A stretch of 64,000 bases of DNA from Clostridium simiarum (GCF_018919175.1 NZ_JAHLQL010000004.1:124001-188000); one strand, 5' to 3'; shown: positions 50,496 through 59,510, numbered from the stretch's first letter. Program-made: numbers and translations. Notes: a model not told the origin generated them from the sequence alone.

Positions 50496-51581
50496 ATGAA
50501 AAAGTTAGGAATTTCAGTTTATCCTATGCATAATTCAAATGAAGAGATAAAAAATTATATTGAGCTTGCTGCAAAATATAATTTTAAGAGGATATTTACC
50601 TGTCTTCTTTCCGTTGAAGGAGATACAGAAAGAATATTAGCAGAATTTAAAGATATAGTTTCTCATGCTAATAAGTTTGGTATGGAAGTCATTGCTGATA
50701 TAAGCCCTAAAGTATTTACAAGTTTAAATATAACCCATAAGGACTTGTCTTTCTTCAAAGAAATGGGTTTGTATGGTATAAGATTAGATGTTGGATTCTC
50801 TGGTATGGAAGAGTCAGAGATGACTTACAATCCACAAGATCTTAAGATAGAGCTTAATATGAGCAATGGAACAAAATATGTGGATAATATATTGTGTTTT
50901 GACCCTAAGAAGGAAAATCTTTTAGGTTGCCATAACTTTTATCCACATAGATATACAGGCTTAAGCTACAAACATTTTATAAAATGTAGCAAACAATTTA
51001 AAGAGTTAGGACTTAGAACTGCAGCCTTTGTTTCCTCAAGTGAAGCAAAATATGGTCCATGGCCAGTGTCAGAAGGATTGTGTACTTTAGAAGAACATAG
51101 AAATATGCCTATAGAAGTACAAGCAAAACATCTTTGGGCTACAGAACTTATTGATGACATAATAATAGCCAATGCTTTTGCATCAGAAGAAGAGCTTAAG
51201 GCTTTAGGTAAAGTTAATTCTGAAAAGCTTACTCTTGGATGTAAGGTTTTCGAAAATGTTCCTGAGATAGAAAGAAAGATAGTATTAGAAGAAGCTCACT
51301 TTAATAGAGGTGATGTGTCGGATTATGTTATAAGATCTACACAAAGCAGAGTTAAATATAGAGGACATGAATTTGTTGCTTTTAATACTCCAGATATAAA
51401 AAGAGGAGATCTAATAATAGATACTTCAGAATATGGACACTATGCAGGAGAACTTCAAATTGCATTAAAAGATATGGATAACTCAGGAAGAACTAACGTA
51501 GTTGGAAGGATTTCTGAAGAAGAGATATTCCTATTAGACTACATCGAACCTTGGCAAAAATTTAAGCTAGAAGAAAAATAG
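50496..51581 (+). CDS. mupG: 6-phospho-N-acetylmuramidase MupG (DUF871)
   Basis: 361 residues, DUF871/MupG family: TIM barrel about 1-240 (MKKLGISVYPMHNSNEEI, ADISPKVF, GIRLDVGFSG, CHNFYPHRYTGLS) and a C-terminal beta domain. In Staphylococcus aureus, MupG cuts MurNAc-6-phosphate-GlcNAc, which the PTS produces on import. AAGGAGG site before the ATG, 11 bases after the kinase gene. Its presence is the main reason for reading this operon as muropeptide-sugar recycling. Confidence 0.88.
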   Translation: MKKLGISVYPMHNSNEEIKNYIELAAKYNFKRIFTCLLSVEGDTERILAEFKDIVSHANKFGMEVIADISPKVFTSLNITHKDLSFFKEMGLYGIRLDVGFSGMEESEMTYNPQDLKIELNMSNGTKYVDNILCFDPKKENLLGCHNFYPHRYTGLSYKHFIKCSKQFKELGLRTAAFVSSSEAKYGPWPVSEGLCTLEEHRNMPIEVQAKHLWATELIDDIIIANAFASEEELKALGKVNSEKLTLGCKVFENVPEIERKIVLEEAHFNRGDVSDYVIRSTQSRVKYRGHEFVAFNTPDIKRGDLIIDTSEYGHYAGELQIALKDMDNSGRTNVVGRISEEEIFLLDYIEPWQKFKLEEK

Positions 51582-51673
51582 TCTTAGTCTTTTAGATTTA
51601 AGCATCAATTTATTCTTCGGATAAAATAAGGTTTGAAAAATTGAATTAATAAACACATGAAGGTGAGGATAAA

Positions 51674-51943
51674 ATGGTTAGAAAATTATTAGTTATATCA
51701 GGAAATGTACAAGATGGAGGAATAAGATATTTTGCACAGATGAATGCATCGTCCTTAAAGCTTACAGGATGTACCAGAAGAGGATCTGGTGGAACTGTAG
51801 AAATAGAGCTTCAAGGAGAAGAAGCTAATATAAATAAGCTTATAGAAAAATTAAAAGCTGGTAATGGTTTCTTTACTGTTGACAACATAGAAGTAAAAGA
51901 TATTGAAGTAAATCCAAGTGAAAAATTATTTTCAATAAAATAA
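51674..51943 (+). CDS. Acylphosphatase-like protein lacking the catalytic Asn
   Basis: 89 residues with the acylphosphatase fold pattern: SGNVQDGGIRYFAQMNASSLKLTG at residues 9-32 keeps the phosphate-binding Arg, then GTVEIELQGEE and a C-terminal strand. In active enzymes the stretch after LTG reads like VRN with a catalytic Asn; here it is CTRRG, so Asn is replaced by Arg. It may bind an acyl-phosphate or sugar phosphate without hydrolysing it. AGGTGAGG site before the ATG. Not previously known to me in PTS operons. Confidence 0.75.
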   Translation: MVRKLLVISGNVQDGGIRYFAQMNASSLKLTGCTRRGSGGTVEIELQGEEANINKLIEKLKAGNGFFTVDNIEVKDIEVNPSEKLFSIK

Positions 51944-51978
51944 TTTAAAGCCTTTTTATCAGTTAACTTTGATGAGCT

Positions 51979-52040
51979 CATCAGTGCTTTTGTAATAGGT
52001 TTTGTCAGTATAATTAGCAGCATAAAAAAAAGCACTGATG
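51979..52040 (+). other. Intercistronic inverted repeat
   Basis: CATCAGTGCTTTT and AAAAGCACTGATG, 13 bp perfect, separated by 36 bases that include GATGAG and CTCATC nearby. It may separate transcript segments of the operon or protect mRNA ends. No T run follows. Confidence 0.55.
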
Positions 52041-52072
52041 TTCATATAAATATATAAATAGGAGGTAATTTT

Positions 52073-52384
52073 ATGAAGGTATTAATGGTATGCTCAGGTG
52101 GAATGTCTAGTACAATAGTTGTTAAAGCTATTGAAAAAGAAGCTCAAAAGCAAAACTTTCCTCTTGAAATAAACGCAATAGGAACAACAGAGTATCGCGA
52201 AGAGCTACAAAAGGGTGGATTTGATCTTGTAATAGTTGCACCACAAGTAAAGCATAGACTTGATTATTTCAAAGAGCTTGGTGAGAAAAACAATGTACCC
52301 GTAGAATTAATACCACCAATGGGATATACACCAATTGGTGCACCTAAGGTATTAAATGAAATAATTAAAAAATATGAAAAGTAG
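52073..52384 (+). CDS. PTS EIIB, lactose/cellobiose family
   Basis: 103 residues with the phospho-Cys in MVCSGGMSSTIVV (Cys7), family-typical GFDLVIVAPQVKHRLDYFK and a conserved C-terminus. It takes phosphate from EIIA (48362) and gives it to the sugar held by EIIC (52456). AGGAGG site before the ATG. Confidence 0.93.
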   Translation: MKVLMVCSGGMSSTIVVKAIEKEAQKQNFPLEINAIGTTEYREELQKGGFDLVIVAPQVKHRLDYFKELGEKNNVPVELIPPMGYTPIGAPKVLNEIIKKYEK

Positions 52385-52455
52385 TTATTTACTTTAGATG
52401 TAATCGTTAAATAATTTAAATTCATTATACGTATTTAAATGGGGGTTGTTTTAGT

Positions 52456-53730
52456 ATGGAAAAATTCATGAAATATATTGAAGAAAAAATGATGCCGCCA
52501 ATGGCTAGATTAGCAGAACAAAGACACTTAAGAGCTATCAGAGATGGTATTATATCAACTATTTCCTTAATCATAATCGGTTGTTTCTTTTTAGTTGTTG
52601 TTAATCTTCCAATACCCGCTTGGAAGGAATTTATTACTCCATATATAGGAGATATAATGATACCTTTTAGGGTTACAGTAAGTCTTATGGCCCTTTATGC
52701 TTCCTATGGAATGGGTTATTCATTATCTCGCTCCTATGATTTAGATGGAGTTAGTGGTGGAGTTCTTTCTATGGCTGCATTCTTAATGACAAACATACCA
52801 CTTAACGTTACTGACAAGGCTGGTACAGCTCTTGGATGGATGTTACCAATGAATTATCTTGGTGGAAGCGGAATGTTTGTAGCTATACTTACTATGATAT
52901 TTGCTGTTGAAATTCTAAGATTATGTAAAGAAAAGAACATAACTATAAAGATGCCAGAGCAAGTTCCAGCATCTGTTGCTAGATCTTTCGAAGCTTTAAT
53001 ACCTGGTGGACTCATAATTATAATATTATGGATAATAAGAGTAATGCTTAAGTTTGATATAAACGCATTTATAATGAAATTATTCTCACCACTAGTTAAT
53101 GTTGCAGGTAACACTTTCTTAGGTGTATTCTTACCAGTTTTATTAATATGTTTACTATGGGTATCTGGAGTTCACGGAGTTTCAGTTATAGGATCATTAT
53201 TAAGACCAATTTGGCTTGTATTACTTGACCAAAACATGGCAGCTGTAGCAGCTGGAGATATTGCAACTAATATTGGAACAGAAGGATTCTTTGACTTATT
53301 CGTATGGATAGGAGGATCTGGTGGTACATTAGCACTTTGCGTACTATTCTTATTCTCTAAATCAAGCTACTTAAAACAAGTTGGTAAGTTCTCTATTATA
53401 CCAGGATTATTTAATATAAATGAGCCAATAATATTTGGTGCACCAATAGTATTAAATCCAATACTTGGAATACCATTTGTGGTTGGACCATTAATAAACA
53501 CTGTTACAACTTATGTAGCTATGAGTCTTGGATGGGTAAAAAAGGTATCCGTAATGGCACCTTGGACATTACCTTCACCAGTAAAAGCATTCCTTGCTAC
53601 AAATGACTGGAGAGCTGCTGTACTTACAATTATTAACTTCTGTATATCATTAGCTGTATTCTATCCATTCTTCAAGATATATGAAGCTAAATTAATACAA
53701 GAAGAAACTCAAGGAGCAGTAGAAGAGTAA
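52456..53730 (+). CDS. PTS EIIC, cellobiose/lactose family (CelB-like)
   Basis: 424 residues, about ten helices. MPPMARLAEQRHLRAIRDGI, then GVHGVSVIGSLLRPIW and INEPIIFGAPIVLNP are typical of the family's permeases. Relatives move beta-linked disaccharides. With mupG in the operon the substrate could be MurNAc-GlcNAc; direct proof is missing. A GGGGGTTG site lies before the ATG. A hairpin follows the stop. Confidence 0.92.
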   Translation: MEKFMKYIEEKMMPPMARLAEQRHLRAIRDGIISTISLIIIGCFFLVVVNLPIPAWKEFITPYIGDIMIPFRVTVSLMALYASYGMGYSLSRSYDLDGVSGGVLSMAAFLMTNIPLNVTDKAGTALGWMLPMNYLGGSGMFVAILTMIFAVEILRLCKEKNITIKMPEQVPASVARSFEALIPGGLIIIILWIIRVMLKFDINAFIMKLFSPLVNVAGNTFLGVFLPVLLICLLWVSGVHGVSVIGSLLRPIWLVLLDQNMAAVAAGDIATNIGTEGFFDLFVWIGGSGGTLALCVLFLFSKSSYLKQVGKFSIIPGLFNINEPIIFGAPIVLNPILGIPFVVGPLINTVTTYVAMSLGWVKKVSVMAPWTLPSPVKAFLATNDWRAAVLTIINFCISLAVFYPFFKIYEAKLIQEETQGAVEE

Positions 53731-53749
53731 AAATAATTTTATATAATAT

Positions 53750-53779
53750 AAAGCAGGGGCTTATGCCCTTGCTTTTCTT
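53750..53779 (+). terminator. Attenuator-like terminator between EIIC and namZ
   Basis: AAAGCAGGGGC pairs with GCCCTTGCTTT over a four-base loop with one G-T pair, then TCTT. It overlaps the leader just before the namZ ribosome site, so it may reduce expression of namZ relative to the permease. Confidence 0.65.
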
Positions 53780-53798
53780 AGCTATTGGAGGGATTGAT

Positions 53799-54953
53799 AT
53801 GAATAAACTTAAGGTTTTAAATGGTATTGATAATATAGAAAAAAACATAGACTTATTTAAAGGAAAGAAATTAGGTCTTGTTACTACACCTACAGGAGTT
53901 AATAAAAACTTTGAAAGTACCATAGATGTGCTATATAAGAATTTTAACTTGAAATATCTTTATTCTCCTGAACATGGTATAAGAGGTAATCTTCAGGCTG
54001 GGGCTACTGTAGGAACGTATATAGATGAAAGGACAGGACTTACAGTGTATAGTCTTTATGGAGAAAATAAAAAGCCTAGTAAGGATATGATTGAAGATAT
54101 AGATACTATGGTTTTTGATATGCAGGACATAGGATCAAGATATTATACCTTCATTTATACCATGGCTTACTGCATGGAAGCTTGTGCTGAAAATAATAAA
54201 GAGTTTATAGTTCTAGATAGGATAAACCCATTAGGTGGAGAGGTAGTTGAAGGGAATATACTAAAAAGTGAATATTCTTCTTTCGTAGGATTATATCCCA
54301 TACCTGTTAGATATGGACTAACTTCTGGGGAACTGGCTCTTTATATTAATAAGGAATTTAATATAAATTGTGATCTAAAGATTGTAAAAGTTCAGGGCTG
54401 GAGTAGAGTGCAATATGCTGATGATACAGACTTATTATGGATAAACCCATCCCCTAATATGCCTTCTATAGAATCTGCATTAATATATAATGGAACTTGT
54501 TTATTTGAGGGAACTAATTTATCAGAAGGTAGAGGAACCACTAAACCTTTTGAATTTATAGGAGCTCCTTTTGTAGATGGAGAAAAGTTGTGCAAGTATA
54601 TGGAAGATTTAAAGTTGCCTGGAGTAAAGTTTAGACCTATATACTTTGTGCCTACCTTCTCAAAGAATGTAGGAGAACTTTGTGAAGGAGTGCAAGTTCA
54701 TGTTACGGATAAGAGACAATATAGATCCGTGGATGTAGGAATATATATGCTTCATTATATAGCTAATACTTATAAGGATAAGTTTCAATGGATAACATCT
54801 GAAGATTTTAATAATAGACACTTTATAGATTTATTAGCTGGCACAGATGAAATCAGAACTACGGATTTTAATCCCAAGGATTTATTAGAAAAGTGGCATA
54901 AGGAAAGTGAAGAGTTTAAGAATAAAAAGGAAGCTTATCATATATATAAATAA
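53799..54953 (+). CDS. namZ: Exo-beta-N-acetylmuramidase NamZ-like (DUF1343)
   Basis: 384 residues of the DUF1343 family. Seen: LGLVTTPTGVN near residue 26, SPEHGIRGNLQAGATVG, VFDMQDIGSRYYTFIYTM near 115 and GTCLFEGTNLSEGRGTTKPFE. In Bacillus subtilis, secreted NamZ releases MurNAc from the non-reducing end of glycan fragments. Here the start with TTGGAGGG at 53799 gives no signal peptide, so the enzyme should be cytoplasmic, acting on imported sugars. It is the last gene of the operon. Its stop codon lies directly next to a truncated copy of the 128-bp repeat. Confidence 0.88.
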   Translation: MNKLKVLNGIDNIEKNIDLFKGKKLGLVTTPTGVNKNFESTIDVLYKNFNLKYLYSPEHGIRGNLQAGATVGTYIDERTGLTVYSLYGENKKPSKDMIEDIDTMVFDMQDIGSRYYTFIYTMAYCMEACAENNKEFIVLDRINPLGGEVVEGNILKSEYSSFVGLYPIPVRYGLTSGELALYINKEFNINCDLKIVKVQGWSRVQYADDTDLLWINPSPNMPSIESALIYNGTCLFEGTNLSEGRGTTKPFEFIGAPFVDGEKLCKYMEDLKLPGVKFRPIYFVPTFSKNVGELCEGVQVHVTDKRQYRSVDVGIYMLHYIANTYKDKFQWITSEDFNNRHFIDLLAGTDEIRTTDFNPKDLLEKWHKESEEFKNKKEAYHIYK

Positions 54954-54954
54954 A

Positions 54955-55045
54955 CAGAGTTCTAAGCTTTATCCAGGGAGGTAGCTGATCTTTATTCCAA
55001 CTTTGAAGAAGATGGAAGGATTAGAGCGGGTAGTCGTGGGATAAA
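54955..55045 (-). repeat. 128-bp dispersed repeat, internally deleted copy
   Basis: Reverse copy reduced to about 91 bases. It keeps CAGAGTT at one end and AGAGCGGGTAGTCGTGGGATAAA at the other. About 36 bases, including the inner hairpin, are missing. It starts one base after the namZ stop codon. Confidence 0.8.
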
Positions 55046-55050
55046 AATTT

Positions 55051-55082
55051 AAGGTAGCAACTGTCTATAGTTGCTACCTTTT
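55051..55082. terminator. Bidirectional terminator between namZ and the GHL10 gene
   Basis: AAGGTAGCAACT pairs with AGTTGCTACCTT, with A/T runs on both sides. Confidence 0.88.
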
Positions 55083-55090
55083 GCTAGGTA

Positions 55091-57052
55091 TTATTTTCTT
55101 TTTCTTAATATTGTTCCTGCCAGTATAGAGGTAAGTCCAAGTAATAATGCAGCACTAGTTCCTATGGGAGAACCTGTCTTTGGAAGCTTTGAACTTATAA
55201 TCTTTGATGGTTCTGTAGTGTTATTATTAGTAGTACTATCTGATCCAGTGTTATCCGTTGAATCAGTACTATCAGCTGGAGTTTCCATAGCATTGTCTTC
55301 AGAAGAATCCTTGTCTCCAGTATCTGGAGTTACAGGAGTAGCATCTAATTTGTAGGATACTTCCGTAACAGCACTTTCATTGTGTATTCTATCTAGTGAA
55401 GTTACAGCATAAACATAAGCTTTTGAACTATCAGCGTCTTTGTCTATAAATTGTATGTTGTTATCTGTTCTTCTAACTTTAGCTACTATATTTGAGGAGT
55501 CATTAGTGTTACCCAATTTATCTCCCTCAAAACGATAAACTACATAGTATGAAGAATCGTTATTAGCATCCTCCTTCCAAGTTAGTTCAAGTCCAGAATC
55601 GATTTTGTTTACAGCTAGTTCTAGTGGACTATTTGGAGCTTTATTATCTATCCAAGGCATAGCTGGAACTATAGCTTTTGTATTAAAGTATTGTTCTCTC
55701 ATTACATCTGTAACACCTAATTCGTTAGTACGTAAATGCTTCAAGCTAAAGAAAGAACTTCCCTTTATACTTTTGTACATTGTATTGAATTTAAGTTGAT
55801 TAGGTATTTCTTCTGGGTTATGCCAATCCTTGTCCCATTTTGCGTCTATATGTTTATAGTTAGGATGTCCTACATAAAGATGACAGTTAGTTCCCTTAAC
55901 TACTTCTGCCCACCAATCAGCTATTTCACCATAAGGAGCTGCTGTAGTGCTGAAAGCCCAGTAAATTTGTGGAGTTATATAATCTATCCATCCTTCTTTT
56001 ACCCATTTTCTAGTGTCTGCATAGTTATCATCATAACTAGCGGTGGAGTCTACTGGGGTATGAGAACCATCTCCTTCAGGACTTCCACCAGGGTGAACCT
56101 CATAGTGCCCCCAGATTCCAAAAGGACTTATACCAAACTTAACATAGGGTTTTTCTGATTTAATGGATTTAGATATATTTTTAATCAAGTTATTAACATT
56201 ATCACGTCTAAAGTCTTTAATATCCTCAAAATCTTTTCCATACTTCTCAAAAGAAGACTTGTCCTCTTCTTTATCGCCAAATATTACAGGATTACCTTCT
56301 CTTGTAACTTTGTAAGGATAGAAATAGTCATCAAAATGTATTGCATCTACATCATATTTTTTTACTACTTCTAATATGCTATCCTCTACAAATTTTTGAA
56401 CTTCAGGTAAAGCTGGATCTAATATTAATTTATTATCAAATCTTATTAAATACTCAGGATGTTTTTTAGCAAAGTTATCATCAGACAATTTAGCTAATTC
56501 TTCTTCAAGAACTTGTTCCGTTGGCTTTTTCCAATCAAAAGCGTGAGATACTCTGTAAGGGTTGAACCATGCATGGAATTCCATGTTTCTCTTATGAGTT
56601 TCCTCTATCATCCATGGCATTGGGTCCCAACCAGGATCTTTTCCTTGCTCTCCAGCTAGGAATACAGACCAAGGATTTAAATCAGATTTATAAAAAGCGT
56701 CATTCATAGGTCTAACTTGAAAAGTTACAGCATTTAAATTTAAAGCTTCAAAATCTTCAAGAACCTTTAAGTATTCTTTTTTAAATTCTGCCTCTGTTAA
56801 ACCTTGTTTTGAAGGAAAATCTAAGTTAGATACTGTAGACACCCAAGTGCTTCTAAATTGTTCCTTTGGGTGAGTAAAGTTTTTTGGTATTTTGATCTCT
56901 TTATGATGTAGTAGAATTGGATCTTTAGTACCAAATTTATGTATAGGTACAAGTTCTTCTTCTGCAAAGGTTTTCTTTGCGAATAAGGTTGAAATAGATA
57001 GAGTTAATGTCATAGCTAAAGCTATATTTCTCAAAAATTTCTTGCTCTTCAT
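55091..57052 (-). CDS. Cell-wall anchored GHL10 (DUF187) glycosidase with LPxTG signal
   Basis: 653 residues. A signal peptide covers about 1-31 (cleaved near KTFAEE). GHL10/YngK-type catalytic domain (about 60-470) has FRSTWVSTVSNLDFPSKQGL, AVTFQVRPMNDAFY, HAWFNPYRV and YVDAIHFDDYFYPY-like acid motif (AIHFDDYFYP). A fibronectin-III-like domain follows (about 480-575), then a Thr/Ser/Asp linker and the sortase signal LPKTG with a hydrophobic helix and KRK tail. E. coli DigH of this family cuts denuded peptidoglycan glycans, which fits the amino-sugar import operon beside it. GGGGGTAGG precedes the ATG at 57052. Confidence 0.92.
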   Translation of the reverse strand: MKSKKFLRNIALAMTLTLSISTLFAKKTFAEEELVPIHKFGTKDPILLHHKEIKIPKNFTHPKEQFRSTWVSTVSNLDFPSKQGLTEAEFKKEYLKVLEDFEALNLNAVTFQVRPMNDAFYKSDLNPWSVFLAGEQGKDPGWDPMPWMIEETHKRNMEFHAWFNPYRVSHAFDWKKPTEQVLEEELAKLSDDNFAKKHPEYLIRFDNKLILDPALPEVQKFVEDSILEVVKKYDVDAIHFDDYFYPYKVTREGNPVIFGDKEEDKSSFEKYGKDFEDIKDFRRDNVNNLIKNISKSIKSEKPYVKFGISPFGIWGHYEVHPGGSPEGDGSHTPVDSTASYDDNYADTRKWVKEGWIDYITPQIYWAFSTTAAPYGEIADWWAEVVKGTNCHLYVGHPNYKHIDAKWDKDWHNPEEIPNQLKFNTMYKSIKGSSFFSLKHLRTNELGVTDVMREQYFNTKAIVPAMPWIDNKAPNSPLELAVNKIDSGLELTWKEDANNDSSYYVVYRFEGDKLGNTNDSSNIVAKVRRTDNNIQFIDKDADSSKAYVYAVTSLDRIHNESAVTEVSYKLDATPVTPDTGDKDSSEDNAMETPADSTDSTDNTGSDSTTNNNTTEPSKIISSKLPKTGSPIGTSAALLLGLTSILAGTILRKRK

Positions 57053-57482
57053 AATCCTACCCCCTATAGATTTTTTTACTATAAGTATTATATCAAAATA
57101 AGAAAACATTTTCAATAATAAAAGTTAATTGTGAAACAAAGTTTTATAGTGAAAGATATTGCCGAAAAATATTGCTGTGTTTTGTTTTATTCCAAAGAAT
57201 TTTATCTGTTTATTATGCATAGGTGAGTTAAATAGCCTAATGCTATATTCCAAACCTTTCTTTATATAGTATAATAAGAGATGGCACTGGAAAAATAATA
57301 AACATAATTGAATATAGGATATAGATTCTCTAGAGAAAAGACTTTAGATCTAAAGTTTAGAAGTTATAGTTAAGGATTGTAAGAGAGGTAGCTAAAACAT
57401 AGCCTTTCCTTATTAAAACAGTTAACTTTATGAGATTTAATGCGTATAATTATAATGAGATTAATAAAAGAGGTGCAAACAG
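57053..57482. other. Divergent intergenic region before the LCP gene
   Basis: 430 AT-rich bases. I see no ORF or riboswitch. A plus-strand sigma-A promoter is likely at its right end; the minus-strand promoter for the GHL10 gene was not resolved. Confidence 0.4.
57422..57450 (+). promoter_or_regulatory. Candidate sigma-A promoter of the LCP gene
   Basis: TTAACT (57422-57427), 17 bases, TATAAT (57445-57450), about 30 bases before the ATG. Confidence 0.5.
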
Positions 57483-58457
57483 ATGAGAAAGAAAAAGAAA
57501 AGGGGCTTCCTTGGAAGATTGATTTGTTTTATATTGATAGTGGCTTTGTTTTCTTCTGCATTTTTCACTTATTTTGGGTACTTGCAGTTTAAAAAGGTAA
57601 AGAATGTGAAATTACCTAAAAGTGATGAGGAGCTTAAAATAGATAGTGATAGGAACAACATAGCGGGAGAAGACTTAGGAAAAAGGCATAATGTTAAAAA
57701 TATACTGCTATTAGGTGTAGACAAACAAGAGGATGCATCAGATAGTATAATAGTATTTTCTTTGGATAGTACTTCTAATACTGTAAAGATGTCTTCACTT
57801 ATGAGAGATAGCTATATAGAATTTGGAAAAGATAAGATAAACAAACTTAATTATGCATATCATTATGGTGGACCTGAATTGGCAGTAAAAACTGTAAATG
57901 AAAATTATAAATTAGACATAAGAGATTATATAAAGGTAGACTTTGGCTCCCTTGATAAAATTGTAGACGCCTTTGGCGGGGTAGATATAGAGGTTAAAAA
58001 AGAAGAACTTAAACTACTTAATGATTATGTTTGGGAGATTGCAAGCATTGAGAAAACTGAACCTAAGTATCTCAAAGCTGCAGGGGTTCAAAGGTTAAAT
58101 GGGCAACAGGCTGTTGCATATTGTAGAATAAGATATGTAGGAAAGAATGATGAAGAAAGAACAGAGAGGCAAAGAAGAGTTCTAAAAAGCTTATTTAGCA
58201 GGGTTAAAGACATATCCCCTACTTCTTATCCACAATTATTATCAGATATATCATCCTATATAGAAACTAGTTTAGATTATAATGAATTATTATTTATGGC
58301 ACCTAAAATTGTACTTTATGGAAGTAAAGATATAAAGGAAACAAGAGTGCCTTATGATGGTTTGAAAAGTGATGCTACTATAAAAGGCATATATTATTTA
58401 AAATGGGATGTAGAGAAAAATCTACAGAAGTTCCATAAGTTCTTATATTTTGAATAA
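57483..58457 (+). CDS. LytR-CpsA-Psr (LCP) family glycopolymer ligase
   Basis: 324 residues. Basic N-terminus and one membrane helix (about 12-32), then an extracellular LCP domain with NILLLGVDKQEDASDSI (residues 74-90), SSLMRDSYIEF, INKLNYAYHYGGPELAVKTV and RTERQRRVLKSLF, all conserved. LCP enzymes attach teichoic acids or capsule from undecaprenyl carriers to peptidoglycan. AGAGGTG before the ATG. Single gene with its own terminator. It may handle the rhamnose or phosphocholine-bearing polymer made elsewhere in this window. Confidence 0.93.
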   Translation: MRKKKKRGFLGRLICFILIVALFSSAFFTYFGYLQFKKVKNVKLPKSDEELKIDSDRNNIAGEDLGKRHNVKNILLLGVDKQEDASDSIIVFSLDSTSNTVKMSSLMRDSYIEFGKDKINKLNYAYHYGGPELAVKTVNENYKLDIRDYIKVDFGSLDKIVDAFGGVDIEVKKEELKLLNDYVWEIASIEKTEPKYLKAAGVQRLNGQQAVAYCRIRYVGKNDEERTERQRRVLKSLFSRVKDISPTSYPQLLSDISSYIETSLDYNELLFMAPKIVLYGSKDIKETRVPYDGLKSDATIKGIYYLKWDVEKNLQKFHKFLYFE

Positions 58458-58492
58458 ACAAAAGGCTATGACATTTGTCATAGCCTTTTGTT
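58458..58492 (+). terminator. Terminator of the LCP gene
   Basis: CAAAAGGCTATGACA pairs with TGTCATAGCCTTTTG over a very short loop, followed by TTATT. The first bases touch the stop codon. Confidence 0.88.
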
Positions 58493-58577
58493 ATTTATAT
58501 CACTATTTATATATGGTGTAATGAAATATTATATAAGTATAAGATTAAGAGATTAGAAAAGAATAGGAGGATTTAAT

Positions 58578-59510
58578 ATGATAGTTGAAATAAAAAATTT
58601 AGTTAAGAGATACGGTGAAATGCTTGCTATAGATAACTTAAATTTAGATATAAAAGAAGGGGACATATTTGGACTGTTAGGGCCTAACGGAGCAGGAAAA
58701 ACTACGCTTATAAATTCTATGATAGGTTTAACAAAGGTAGATAGTGGAAGTGTAAATATATTTGGAAAAAATATAAAAGATGAGATCATGGATATAAAGA
58801 AAAACTTAGGTATAGTACCACAGGAAATAGCTCTTTATGAAGAACTTACAGCTTATGAAAACCTTATGTTTTTTGGAAGACTATATGACCTTAAAGGAAG
58901 TGCTTTAAAAACAGCTGCTAAGGAAGCACTTGAATTCACGGGGATATGGGATAGAAAAGACCAAATTGTTAAAGAATATTCTGGTGGAATGAAAAGAAGA
59001 TTAAATATAGCTTGTGCTATAATCCATAGACCTAAGCTCATAATTATGGATGAACCTACTGTAGGTATAGATCCTCAATCAAGAAACCATATATTAAATT
59101 CTGTTAAAACACTTAGAGAAGAGGGGGCTACAATAATTTACACATCTCATTACATGGAGGAAGTGGAGAGTATTTGTAATAATGTAGCAATACTAGATAA
59201 GGGAAGAGTTATAGCTTTAGGTAGTAAAGAAGAGTTAAAAGATTTTGTTTATACAGAGGAAAGAATAAATGTAAAGATTATTAATGCTAACTTTACTATG
59301 GTAGAAGGTATAAAGGCTATTGAGGGGATTAAACATTGTGAATTAGAAGGGGACATGCTAAATATTATAGCGGAAAAAAATAAAATAAGTATATCAGCTG
59401 TATTAACTATAATAGAAGAGAGTGGCGCAGAAATCCTATCCTTTAATATAGAAAAGCCTACATTGGAAAGTGTATTTTTAACTCTTACTGGAAGAAAATT
59501 AAGAGATTAA
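58578..59510 (+). CDS. ABC transporter ATP-binding protein, DrrA/ABC-2 type
   Basis: 310 residues. Walker A LGPNGAGKTT near residue 35, Q-loop VPQE, signature YSGGMKRRLNIA near 137, Walker B LIIMDEPTVGIDP and the switch His in YTSHYMEEVE. A C-terminal extension (about 225-310) is typical of drug/lipid exporter ATPases. AGGAGG site before the ATG. It works with the two permeases that follow. Confidence 0.93.
   Translation: MIVEIKNLVKRYGEMLAIDNLNLDIKEGDIFGLLGPNGAGKTTLINSMIGLTKVDSGSVNIFGKNIKDEIMDIKKNLGIVPQEIALYEELTAYENLMFFGRLYDLKGSALKTAAKEALEFTGIWDRKDQIVKEYSGGMKRRLNIACAIIHRPKLIIMDEPTVGIDPQSRNHILNSVKTLREEGATIIYTSHYMEEVESICNNVAILDKGRVIALGSKEELKDFVYTEERINVKIINANFTMVEGIKAIEGIKHCELEGDMLNIIAEKNKISISAVLTIIEESGAEILSFNIEKPTLESVFLTLTGRKLRD

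Noticed and set aside
55736..56158. 140-codon plus-strand frame within the GHL10 gene
   Set aside because: Lies inside the catalytic domain of a conserved enzyme on the other strand.
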